Source: Vineibacter terrae (lineage in GTDB: Bacteria; Pseudomonadota; Alphaproteobacteria; Reyranellales; Reyranellaceae). From it: a stretch of DNA of 64,000 nucleotides. Below the pieces are notes generated by a model. It worked only from the letters and a program-made list of their open reading frames with translations. It did no database searches and had not been told where the DNA came from. A program made the position numbers and the translations under genes. The stretch is from the NCBI RefSeq assembly GCF_008039615.1, contig NZ_VDUZ01000031.1:46916-110915 (forward strand), in the 5' to 3' direction. Shown in pieces: positions 16,537 to 23,959 of the stretch; position 1 is the stretch's first letter; the number at the start of each line of letters is the position of its first letter.

Positions 16537-17247
16537 GATCTCCTCCTAAGACGCTTCGTGGCGACACAGGAACGCGCAGGCAGTGCGGACCAAGCTTGGG
16601 GGCGATATGTCGGCCAGCGAACCGGCGCCCGATGAAGTGCGGCCTTTTCCCGCTCTACGGACCCAATGGCGAGAATTGCTGCTGCTCGATCACCTCGGCC
16701 GGCGCCTCGAACATGCCCGCCTGTCGGACCCGCAGGCCCGCAGGCGAGATCGACACGCCGGAGCGTCGTCTCCCCTGACTTCCGACGCCGCATCCTGGCA
16801 GCTTTCTGCGTCGCCTTCCAGAATGTGATGGACGTCGGGTCCAGCCGCGGAACAGTGCCGTCGCACATGGGACAACATCGATTACGCAATGACCTCCGCC
16901 AGGACGCCAAACGGCGACGGCATGGCATCGTTATGGCGGTGCTGGGGCGTTTACTTTCCCCCGCTTGCGGGCAGGGCATTCACATATGCCCGTCATCCCG
17001 AGCGTAGCGAGGGATCTTCCGCGAATTGCGCACCGTGCGCCTTGCCGCAGGAGATCCCTCGCGGGCGCTCGGGATGACAGCGGGGTCATATGCGAATGCC
17101 CTGCCCGCAAGCGGGGGAAGGTAGAAAACGTCGCCTATCTTCGGCAGCCCGACACCATATGCGATCGCCCTGACGGCGGTGCTGGTGCGCCCTGCGGCCA
17201 GGCGCTACAAAGGTGGCTCGGCGCCGGGCGTCCCGAGGCGAGGGGCG
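16537..17247. other. Intergenic region with a nested repeat
   Basis: These 711 bases hold no supported gene. Frames at 16583-16828 and 16596-16778 have no recognisable motif. The right part contains the nested palindromic element at 16956-17119. The left part, 16590-16920, may be decayed coding sequence, but I could not assign it. Confidence 0.4.
16956..17119. repeat. Nested palindromic element
   Basis: Outer arms 16956-16988 (TTCCCCCGCTTGCGGGCAGG...) and 17087-17119 are inverted copies with one mismatch in 33. Inside lies the common GTCATCCCGAGCG core at 16992-17078. The outer arms here differ from those at 6850, but both end in GCATTCACA at the junction with the core, so the junction sequence seems conserved. 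Confidence 0.85.
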
Positions 17248-17400
17248 ATGAGCAACGAACTCGAATGCATCGAGTGCCTCGACGACCTCCTGCATGAGGC
17301 ACGCCGGCACCCCCATTGCGCCTCGCATCTGCGCGGCAACGCCTTGACCATCGACAACGACCTCACGCAGTGCGGAGGGGCTCATGAGCGACGTGACTGA
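17248..17400 (+). CDS. Small protein of unknown function (50 aa)
   Basis: A 50-residue frame begins MSNELECIECLDDLLHEARR and ends AHERRD. It is acidic at the N-terminus and has three cysteines. GAGGGG precedes ATG 17248. Its last 17 nt overlap the next small gene, and the upstream signal of that gene (GAGGGG) lies inside it. The shared arrangement and good ribosome binding sites argue for two real translated peptides, but no family is recognised. Confidence 0.45.
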   Translation: MSNELECIECLDDLLHEARRHPHCASHLRGNALTIDNDLTQCGGAHERRD

Positions 17401-17626
17401 AGACAAGCTGCAAACGAGCGACGAAGATTGGTTTGAGCGCTTCAAGGCCCTGCTGGTGATCGATGCCGAGCGCTGCCGCGAGCTCGCGGCGCTGCTGGTC
17501 AGCGCCGAGGTCGAGGCCTATGAGCTCGACGGCAGCTACGGCATGAGCGAGCAGGTTGACGCCATCGTCGCAATGCTGGAGTCGCTCGGTCACATCAAGG
17601 ACCGGGTCGGCTATCCGGGCCGGTGA
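17384..17626 (+). CDS. Small acidic protein of unknown function (80 aa)
   Basis: This 80-residue protein is soluble, acidic and probably helical (DEDWFERFKALLVIDAERCR, then VEAYELDGSYGMSEQVDAI). GAGGGG lies just before ATG 17384. The start is within the end of the preceding 50-residue gene, which suggests translational coupling. I recognise no domain. Its composition looks like real protein, unlike the flanking intergenic frames. Confidence 0.55.
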   Translation: MSDVTEDKLQTSDEDWFERFKALLVIDAERCRELAALLVSAEVEAYELDGSYGMSEQVDAIVAMLESLGHIKDRVGYPGR

Positions 17627-18221
17627 CTTCCACCGCGAGTCAGGACCACGAGAGGCGGATCATCGATGTGATCCCTTCGAGACGTCCGACTGATGCGGCT
17701 GCTGATGGAGCACATGTTCCCGATATCCGCTGGCAGCGACACTGTGCGCCGGCGGCAGATTGCTTCGAAGGCGCCAATGTTGGCTAAGAAGGACAAAGTA
17801 CCGAACGGCCGTTATCTATCAGTTGTAAAAAGGTCATGAATAGATTATGAGTCGTGAAAATAGCCTGACATTGAATATGTCCCAGTAGTAGCGGTGCACG
17901 ACGCGGCCGAGCGATGTCATCATCGCGCCGTGCCGCCGCTTTCAATCTGCCGAGAGCGAGACTCGAAGCGAGCATCATCGAACGCGGTCTCGACCCTCCC
18001 TGCTGACCACTGAAGGGAGCAATACCGATGTCGCCTCTCCCGATCGTTGGCTTCGACTTTGCAGCAGGACGATCGAAGCGGATTCACCACATCGGAAGAG
18101 ATGGACACATCCACGAACTGTCATTTGCCGCAGGTGATGCGCGATGACGATACTCCGACGTCTTCGGCCCTATCGGGACCCTGGAGCCGCGACAGCTTCT
18201 CGGGTTCGCTCGGGAGGGGAT
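17627..18221. other. Intergenic region upstream of the Liv operon
   Basis: The left part (17640-17780) may hold remnants of coding DNA: a frame reads MEHMFPISAGSDTVRRRQI, faintly like ISKra4-type transposases, but this is too weak to call. An AT-rich patch at 17780-17890 contrasts with the rest of the window and could include promoters. A 39-codon frame at 18028-18147 is listed separately. Confidence 0.4.
18028..18147 (+). CDS. Possible short ORF or fragment with a lectin-propeller-like motif
   Basis: A 39-residue frame contains RIHHIGRDGHIHELSF, which resembles one blade motif of fucose-lectin-like beta-propeller repeats (hxxxGxDGHIHEL). GGGAG lies 9 nt upstream of the ATG. It ends at a stop just before the substrate-binding protein gene. 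It could be a decayed fragment rather than a functional gene. Confidence 0.25.
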   Translation: MSPLPIVGFDFAAGRSKRIHHIGRDGHIHELSFAAGDAR

Positions 18222-19436
18222 ATGAGCAGAAGCAGCCGCAGGCACATCCTCAAGGCGGGCGGAGCGATGGCGGTGCTGGGCTTCCCGGCCATTGTGCGCG
18301 CGCAGGCGAAGGAGATCGTGATCCTCGGCCTGTGGGACCAGACCGGCGCCTTCGCCGATGTCGGGCCGATCAACGACCGCGGCATGCGCATGGCGCTGGA
18401 AGAACGCGGCATGATGATCCTCGGCCGCCCCGTCAAGTACATCACGCGCGACGGCGCGACGCAGGCCGGCACCTCGACGCGGCGCGTCGAGGAGGCGGTG
18501 GACGGCGACGGCGCGAAGTTCGTGGTCGGCCCCTGGTCCTCGGGCGTGGCGCTCGCGGTCTCGGAGGTCGCCAAACGCAAGAAGGTGGTGCACCTCTTCA
18601 GCGGCGGCACCGAGGATATCTCCGGCGCCCGCTGCCATCGCTACTCCTTCCAGTGGGCGGCCAGCCCCTACACCGCCGCGAAGACGGTGGTGGACTCCTT
18701 CATGGAGGCTAACCCGAAGGCCAAGCGCTGGCACCTGCTGGTGGCCGACTACGCCTTCGGCTGGTCGGTGGAGAAGTATATCAAGGAGGTGGGCAAGGCG
18801 CACGGCCTGGAGTTCGTCGGCGCCGACCGGCATCCACTGGGCGAGCGCGAGTTCTCCAACTACGTGCAGAAGGCCGCCGCCAACAGGCCCGACGCAGTGG
18901 CGATGATCAACTTCGGAGGCGACGCGGTCTCCGGTGCGCGCGAGATGTTCAATTTCGGCCTGACACCGAAGGTGCCGCTCATCATGACCTGGTCCTCGGG
19001 CGTGGAGGAGCTGGTGCAGCTCTCTCCCGAGATCCGGCAGAACGTCTGGGTCGGCTCCAACTTCTACTACACAGCCGATACGCCGGGCGCGAAGGCGTTC
19101 GTGAAGAACTACCAGGCCAAGTTCGGCAATCCTCCCGGCTACGCGCCCTCGGCGGCCTATTCGATGACACGACTGCTGCTGGCAGGCTTCGACAAGGCCG
19201 GGTCCGCCGAGGTGCAGGACGTGGTCAAGGCGCTGGAAGGCATCGAGATCAACGACATCGTGGGGCCGATGCGGATGGACGCGGCCACGCACCAGAACAT
19301 CCGGCCGTATTTCTTCATGCGCTGCAAGCAGAAGGGGGCCATGAAGCACGAGACCGATTTCGCTGACATCATTTCCACCGGCGACGCGCCGCTGCCCAAG
19401 GAATACGCCGCCTGCAAGGACATCGGTGGGTTCTAG
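18222..19436 (+). CDS. Branched-chain amino acid-type ABC transporter substrate-binding protein (Tat signal)
   Basis: This 404-residue periplasmic binding protein is of the LivK/UrtA class. The N-terminus SRRHILKAGGAMAVLGFPAIVRAQA has a twin-arginine motif (SRRHILK), a hydrophobic stretch and an AxA cleavage site. Mature sequence begins EIVILGLWDQTGAFADVGPI, the usual type I periplasmic fold start, with FVVGPWSSGVALAVSEVA at about 106-123. Ligand class is unknown; amides, urea or aromatic acids are as likely as amino acids. Start 18222 follows GGGAGGGG. It is the first gene of a five-gene transporter operon with very tight spacing. Confidence 0.9.
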   Translation: MSRSSRRHILKAGGAMAVLGFPAIVRAQAKEIVILGLWDQTGAFADVGPINDRGMRMALEERGMMILGRPVKYITRDGATQAGTSTRRVEEAVDGDGAKFVVGPWSSGVALAVSEVAKRKKVVHLFSGGTEDISGARCHRYSFQWAASPYTAAKTVVDSFMEANPKAKRWHLLVADYAFGWSVEKYIKEVGKAHGLEFVGADRHPLGEREFSNYVQKAAANRPDAVAMINFGGDAVSGAREMFNFGLTPKVPLIMTWSSGVEELVQLSPEIRQNVWVGSNFYYTADTPGAKAFVKNYQAKFGNPPGYAPSAAYSMTRLLLAGFDKAGSAEVQDVVKALEGIEINDIVGPMRMDAATHQNIRPYFFMRCKQKGAMKHETDFADIISTGDAPLPKEYAACKDIGGF

Positions 19437-19439
19437 GTT

Positions 19440-20297
19440 TTGAGCTTCGTCGCCGCACAGATCCTCAACGGGATCGCGACGGGCATGCTGTATGCCCTGA
19501 TGGGGCTCGGCCTGTCGCTGGTCACCGGGATCCTCAACATCCCGAACTTCGCCCATGGCGCGCTGTTCGCCATCGGCGCCTATCTGCTGGCGACGGTAGC
19601 AGTGGCGATCGGCAATTTCTGGATCGCGCTGCTGATCGCGCCGGTCGGCGTGGCGCTGCTCGGACTGGCGATCGAATACGCCGGCATACGCAGGCTCTAC
19701 GCCGCCGGCCACGACTACCAGCTGCTGTTCACCTTCGGCCTGGCGCTGATCCTGAGCGAATCCATCATCCTGATCTGGGGGCCGATCGGATCCAGCTACC
19801 TGCCGCCGGCGATCCTACGCGGCGGCGCCGACCTCGGCTTCACCATGTACCCGAAGTACCGGCTGTTCGTGATGATGGCCGCGGGTGTGCTGGTGTTCGC
19901 GACCTGGCTGTTCCTGGAGAAGACGCGCTACGGCGCCATCATGCGCGCCGGCATCGAGAACAAGGAAATGGTGTCGCTGCTGGGCATCGACATCCAGAAG
20001 TTGTTCACCGTCGCCTTCGGGCTGGGCGCCTGGCTGGCGGGCATCGCCGGCGCCCTCACCGCACCGATCCGCGGCCTCAATCCCGGCATGGGCCCGGACA
20101 TGCTCGGCATCGCCTTCGTGGTGGTCGCGCTGGGCGGCCTGGGCAACCTGCTGGGCGCGATCGCGGCTGGCCTGATCATCGGCGTGGCGCAGGCGCTCGT
20201 CGCCGCCTATTGGACGGAAGCCTCCACGGTCGTCATCTACGCAGTGATGGCGGTAATCCTGCTCGTACGCCCGCAGGGACTGTTCGGCATCCGATGA
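19440..20297 (+). CDS. LivH-type ABC transporter permease
   Basis: This 285-residue inner membrane permease has about eight hydrophobic segments. It begins ILNGIATGMLYALMGLGLSLVTG, the standard LivH opening, and has FAHGALFAIGAYL and GRGLNPGMGPDMLGIAFVVVALGGLGN-like segments near the C-terminus. The start codon is TTG 19440, three bases after the upstream stop, with only a weak GGTGGG upstream. It overlaps the next permease start by 4 nt (ATGA). Confidence 0.9.
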   Translation: MSFVAAQILNGIATGMLYALMGLGLSLVTGILNIPNFAHGALFAIGAYLLATVAVAIGNFWIALLIAPVGVALLGLAIEYAGIRRLYAAGHDYQLLFTFGLALILSESIILIWGPIGSSYLPPAILRGGADLGFTMYPKYRLFVMMAAGVLVFATWLFLEKTRYGAIMRAGIENKEMVSLLGIDIQKLFTVAFGLGAWLAGIAGALTAPIRGLNPGMGPDMLGIAFVVVALGGLGNLLGAIAAGLIIGVAQALVAAYWTEASTVVIYAVMAVILLVRPQGLFGIR

Positions 20298-21220
20298 AAA
20301 AGCCTTTTCTTCTGATCCTGATTTCGATTTTCCTGCTGCCCCTCGTCGTGCGTCCCGCCATCGCCTCCGAGATCTGGATCTTCGCCATCTTCGGCCTCGG
20401 CGCAAACCTGCTGCTCGGCTACACCGGCTTGCTGTCCTTCGGCCAGTCCACCTTCTTCGGCTCGGCGGCCTACGTCGCGGGCTGGATGATGAAAGTGCAC
20501 GGCATCAACGCCTTCCTCGCGCTTGTCGCGGGCATCGGCGTGGGCGCGCTCTCGGCGGCCGCGGTCGGCTACCTGTGCGTGCAGCGCTCGGGCCTGTACT
20601 TCATCATGCTCACCTTTGCGCTGAACCAGCTCTTCTATTTCACCGCCTACCAGTGGACCAGCGTCACCGGCGGCGAGGACGGCATGCCGGGCGTGCCGCG
20701 GCCGGCGCTCGCCGGCATCGACTTCAAGGACCCGCTGATCTACTACGCTTTCGTATCACTCTTGTTCTTGCTTGCGCTGTTCTTGATGAAAAGAATAACC
20801 GAATCGCCGCTCGGCAAGATCCTGCAGGCGATTCGCGAGAACGAAGTGCGCGCCGAAGCCGTGGGCTACAACGTCCCGCGCTTCAAGCTGCTGGCCTTCG
20901 TTGTCGGCGGCGCTTTCTCGGGCCTCGCGGGCGTGCTCTACGCGATGCTGTTCGGCATCGTGCCGCTGGAGGCGATCAGCTTCGTGTTTTCCGGCAACGT
21001 CGTCTTCGCCACGCTGATCGGCGGCTCGGGCTCGCTGTACGGGCCGGTGATCGGCTCGTTCGTGTTCATCTGGCTTTCCGAGTCCATGAGCACGGTGTGG
21101 GCGCGCTGGCCGCTGCTGCTCGGCGTGGCCTTCGTGCTGGTGGTGATGTTCCTGCGCGGCGGCCTGGTTGAAGCCTGGACGAGGTTCTGGACATGGCGCT
21201 CCTCGAAACAAAGAGACTGA
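20294..21220 (+). CDS. LivM-type ABC transporter permease
   Basis: This 308-residue inner membrane permease carries the LivM landmarks LLGYTGLLSFGQSTFFGSAAYVAG, AIRENEVRAEAVGYNVPRFKLLAFVVGGAFSGLAGVLYA (the EAA-like cytoplasmic loop) and LIGGSGSLYGPVIGSFVF. Start 20294 overlaps the LivH stop and fits a lysine-rich N-terminus before the first transmembrane helix; the frame extending back to 20210 lies within livH and is rejected. The 3' end overlaps the next gene by 28 nt. Confidence 0.9.
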   Translation: MKKPFLLILISIFLLPLVVRPAIASEIWIFAIFGLGANLLLGYTGLLSFGQSTFFGSAAYVAGWMMKVHGINAFLALVAGIGVGALSAAAVGYLCVQRSGLYFIMLTFALNQLFYFTAYQWTSVTGGEDGMPGVPRPALAGIDFKDPLIYYAFVSLLFLLALFLMKRITESPLGKILQAIRENEVRAEAVGYNVPRFKLLAFVVGGAFSGLAGVLYAMLFGIVPLEAISFVFSGNVVFATLIGGSGSLYGPVIGSFVFIWLSESMSTVWARWPLLLGVAFVLVVMFLRGGLVEAWTRFWTWRSSKQRD

Positions 21221-21942
21221 CCAAGTCCTTCGGCGCGCTCACCGCCGTGAACGGCGTGAGCCTCGCCGTCGAGGCAGGCTCGCTGCACTCCATCATCGGC
21301 CCCAACGGCGCGGGCAAGACCACGCTATTCAACCTGCTCACCGGCACCTTCCCACCGACATCGGGGCAGATCCTCTTCGACCAGAACGACATCACGGGAA
21401 CGCCGGCGAGCCGCGTCGCGCACCTCGGCCTGGCGCGCTCCTACCAGCGCACCACCGTGTTTCCCGCCTTCAGCCTTTTCGACAATGTGTGGGTGGCCGC
21501 TTTCGCGACAGGGAAATCCTGGAAGGGTTTGCTGCACAAGAAAACAAGTGACTATGCCGAAGTGACCGGGCGCGCCAGGCAGGCCCTGCAGGACGTAGGA
21601 CTCGAGCAGAAATCAACCCAGCTGGCGCGCCAGCTCTCGCACGGCGAGCAGCGCCAGCTCGAGCTGGCGATCGCGCTTGCCGCGGCGCCGCGTGTGCTGC
21701 TGCTGGACGAGCCGGCCGCGGGCCTCTCGCCCGAGGAGACGCGCCGCATGGTGGCGCTGGTGCGCGCGCTCAAGGGCCGCTACACCATGGTGCTGATCGA
21801 GCACAAGATGGACATCATCATGAGCGTCTCGGACCGCATCTCGGTGATGCACTTCGGCAGCCTCATCGCTGAGGGCACGCCCGCCGAGATCCAGAAGAAC
21901 GCGGACGTGCGCCGCGCCTACCTCGGCGGGGTAGCGGCTTGA
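21193..21942 (+). CDS. LivG-type ABC transporter ATP-binding protein
   Basis: This 249-residue ATPase has Walker A GPNGAGKTT (36-44), a Q-loop region ARSYQRTTVFPAFS, signature LSHGEQRQLELAIALA, Walker B VLLLDEPAAGLSPEE and switch histidine LIEHKMDIIM. The LSHGE signature and the AGLSPEE D-loop are the normal LivG forms. It is intact, unlike the GlnQ-like ATPase near 4.4 kb. It overlaps livM-like by 28 nt and the next gene by 1 nt. Confidence 0.93.
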   Translation: MALLETKRLTKSFGALTAVNGVSLAVEAGSLHSIIGPNGAGKTTLFNLLTGTFPPTSGQILFDQNDITGTPASRVAHLGLARSYQRTTVFPAFSLFDNVWVAAFATGKSWKGLLHKKTSDYAEVTGRARQALQDVGLEQKSTQLARQLSHGEQRQLELAIALAAAPRVLLLDEPAAGLSPEETRRMVALVRALKGRYTMVLIEHKMDIIMSVSDRISVMHFGSLIAEGTPAEIQKNADVRRAYLGGVAA

Positions 21943-22643
21943 TGCTGGAACTGAAGAATGTGGATGCATTCTACGGGCTGGGACATATCCTCCATGGCCT
22001 TTCGCTCAGCGTAAGCGAGGGCGAGGTCGTCGCCCTGCTCGGCCGCAACGGGGCGGGCAAGACCACCACGCTGCGGAGCATTACGGGCCTTACGCCACCG
22101 AAACGCGGCCAGGTCCTCTACAAGGGAGCGGACATCGCCGGCCTTCGCCCCCACGTGATCACGCGCAAGGGCATCGCGATGGTGCCGGAAACGCGCGACA
22201 TCTTCAGCTACCTCACGGTGAAGGAGAACCTCGCCATCGCCGAGCGCCGCGGCTCGCGCTGGCATATGGATAGCGTGCTGGAGCGTTTCCCGGGCCTGAA
22301 GACGCGCCTCGGCCACAAGGGGGGCGAGCTTTCGGGCGGAGAGCAGGAGATGCTGGCGATCGCGCGCGCACTGTTGACCGGGCCCGAGCTGCTGCTGCTG
22401 GACGAGCCCTCGCAGGGTCTCGCGCCGCTGGTGGTGAGCGCCGTGATGGACACCATCCGCGAGCTGAAGAGCCAGCGCGTGAGCATGCTGCTGGTGGAGC
22501 AGAACGCCGAGATGGCGCTGCAGCTCGCCGACCGCGTCTACGTCATCGACCACGGCACGGTGGTGTTCGAGGGCGCGCCGGCGCAGCTGCGCGCCGACGC
22601 GAACATCACCGCGACTTACCTGGGCGTGGGAGGGGAGGCATGA
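21942..22643 (+). CDS. LivF-type ABC transporter ATP-binding protein
   Basis: This 233-residue ATPase begins MLELKNVDAFYGLGHILHGLSL. It has Walker A GRNGAGKTT (34-42), MVPETRDIFSYLTVKENL, signature LSGGEQEMLAIARAL, Walker B LLLLDEPSQGLAP and LLVEQNAEMAL in the switch region, all typical of LivF. Its start overlaps the LivG stop (TGATG). A truncated next gene begins at 22640 in the same tight arrangement, so the operon was once longer. Confidence 0.93.
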   Translation: MLELKNVDAFYGLGHILHGLSLSVSEGEVVALLGRNGAGKTTTLRSITGLTPPKRGQVLYKGADIAGLRPHVITRKGIAMVPETRDIFSYLTVKENLAIAERRGSRWHMDSVLERFPGLKTRLGHKGGELSGGEQEMLAIARALLTGPELLLLDEPSQGLAPLVVSAVMDTIRELKSQRVSMLLVEQNAEMALQLADRVYVIDHGTVVFEGAPAQLRADANITATYLGVGGEA

Positions 22644-22711
22644 AGGCGCTGAACGAGCCGGAGGCGCGCGAAGCGGCGAAGCGCCCGGTACCCGGACTCA
22701 CTGCTCTCTGA
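22640..22711 (+). pseudogene. Truncated 5' end of the next gene in the Liv operon
   Basis: An ATG overlaps the LivF stop (ATGA) after GGGAGGGGAGG, a very good ribosome binding site. The frame reads MKALNEPEAREAAKRPVPG and ends after 23 codons, shortly before a half palindromic element at 22723. The coupling and binding site suggest this was a real gene start whose remainder has been lost. The original function is not recognisable. Confidence 0.5.
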
Positions 22712-22722
22712 TACGTCCTGAG

Positions 22723-22774
22723 CTGTCATCCCGAGCGCGCCAGGGATCGTTCCGAACGACGCACCTTGCCGCAG
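22723..22774. repeat. Half copy of the palindromic element at a gene junction
   Basis: Only the left arm and loop of the common element are present (CTGTCATCCCGAGCGCGCCA...CTTGCCGCAG). The right arm is missing. It separates a truncated plus-strand gene from a truncated minus-strand gene, so it marks a rearrangement or deletion end point. Confidence 0.7.
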
Positions 22775-23086
22775 TGTCTCAACGCGGGACCAGAACATGC
22801 CGAAGAGGTAGACTAAGCTGCCGAAGTCTGCGTTCGAGAGGCACTTCTCGTTCGGCGTGATGCCTTGGATCGGTTGGAAGTCCTTATTGGCGAGCGTATG
22901 CAGCTTTCCGAGCAACTCGCCCGCTGCTTTCAGGAACGGGAAGACGTGTTGGTCGGTGACTTCCTCGGCGCTCTTACGCTTCGCCCGGGCCCGGAGGACC
23001 TCTTGATAGAGGATGTCCAGCACCTTCACCAAGACGCTGCTACCGAACGCCAAGGCGACGAGTTGGGCCCAAGTGATTTCGGTCAT
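22775..23086 (-). pseudogene. 3'-truncated small membrane-anchored protein of unknown function
   Basis: About 104 residues look like real protein: an N-terminal hydrophobic anchor (TWAQLVALAFGSSVLVKVLDIL), a basic linker and a helical domain with FPFLKAAGELLGKLHTLANKDF and LVYLFGMFWSRVETL. After that the frame runs into the half palindromic element and on into antisense livF-like DNA to a stop at 22616. The 3' end is thus lost. It starts 3 nt after the stop of 23090-23407, so the two form an operon. The family is unknown. Confidence 0.6.
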
Positions 23087-23089
23087 AGC

Positions 23090-23407
23090 TCAGGGCGGCG
23101 GGTCTATCCCACCTGTCGACCTCGCGGAAGCGGCGGCGTGGTAGCGTTTAGGTATGCCAGACAAAGTGCAGAGCACAGAAGTCGGAACAGCGAATGTCCA
23201 GGTTTGATTGATTTGCTCGATGAAATTGAGTGGGCGATCCTCGATCGGATGGAAGCCGACGGGCTCAAACTTGATCCGCCGCAACATCTCGAGCGGGTCT
23301 TCTGTCTGTGTGGACATCCAGTCGCGTGCTCGTGCGGCTGAAGCTCGCACGAGCAGCATCAGTGCGTCAGCCTCTTCGACCGACCGGATAATCAGCTCAG
23401 ACGCCAT
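23090..23407 (-). CDS. Conserved-looking hypothetical protein with NFIEQINQT motif
   Basis: A 105-residue protein from ATG 23407, or 128 residues from ATG 23476, contains EEADALMLLVRASAARARDW and PLNFIEQINQTWT. The last block is like a motif I recall from uncharacterised alphaproteobacterial proteins. The C-terminal part after it looks less protein-like, so the end may be frameshifted. It precedes a truncated membrane-anchored gene by 3 nt. No function can be assigned. Confidence 0.5.
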   Translation of the reverse strand: MASELIIRSVEEADALMLLVRASAARARDWMSTQTEDPLEMLRRIKFEPVGFHPIEDRPLNFIEQINQTWTFAVPTSVLCTLSGIPKRYHAAASARSTGGIDPPP

Positions 23408-23476
23408 CACGCTCTCACATTCAGGATCTTTAAAAGTATCTTCCCATGATGCGCTTGCACCAGAACCGGTAGGCAT

Positions 23477-23959
23477 TTGTACATGCTCATCGACGACATG
23501 GCAGCGATGCCTCAGGCTTCGACTGCAAAGAGCGCTTTACGCAACCCGTGATCCATTCCCGGTGCTCGACCGTCGTGGCCAGGGCTGCTCTCAGGCCATC
23601 GCATGCCAAGATTCCTTCGTGGAAATTATGTGTAGATGGCCGGCCGAGCCGACGCCTACGCTGGCTGCCGATTCCACGGCAGTAGCGTCGATGGGCGAGG
23701 CCGGATGCTCCGGCAAGTGTGCCAGAAGGCCAGCGCGCCATCACCTTGCAGTGCTGAGAATGTCTGCTTTTGTACCGGTTGTAAGCCGGTTCCTGAAGAC
23801 ATATAATGGTTGATTAGAGCATGCGTTCCCGCCGCCGGGGATAACGGGCGTTTCGCCTGCCCGGCCGTCACAGGGCAAAGCCGCCGCCGGGCTTCATACG
23901 GGCGTCTTCGCCGGTTGCTGACGTCAAGCAACACCGTTCCACCATCCTCGGGTGTGCCC
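23477..23959. other. Intergenic region before the DUF3987 gene
   Basis: No gene is supported in these 483 bases. A frame in phase with the downstream gene extends back to 23810, but its first 50 residues have no family character. Inverted ACCGGTTGTAAGCCGGT at about 23774-23790 is a short hairpin. Promoter elements are not obvious. Confidence 0.4.

Noticed and set aside
17640..17780. Possible transposase remnant (ISKra4-like)
   Set aside because: Only a faint resemblance over about 20 residues; no terminal repeats seen. Kept as a note in the intergenic entry.
23774..23815. tRNA-like segment with ACCGGTTGTAAGCCGGT
   Set aside because: It forms one hairpin only; the four-arm structure and T-loop of a tRNA cannot be drawn.
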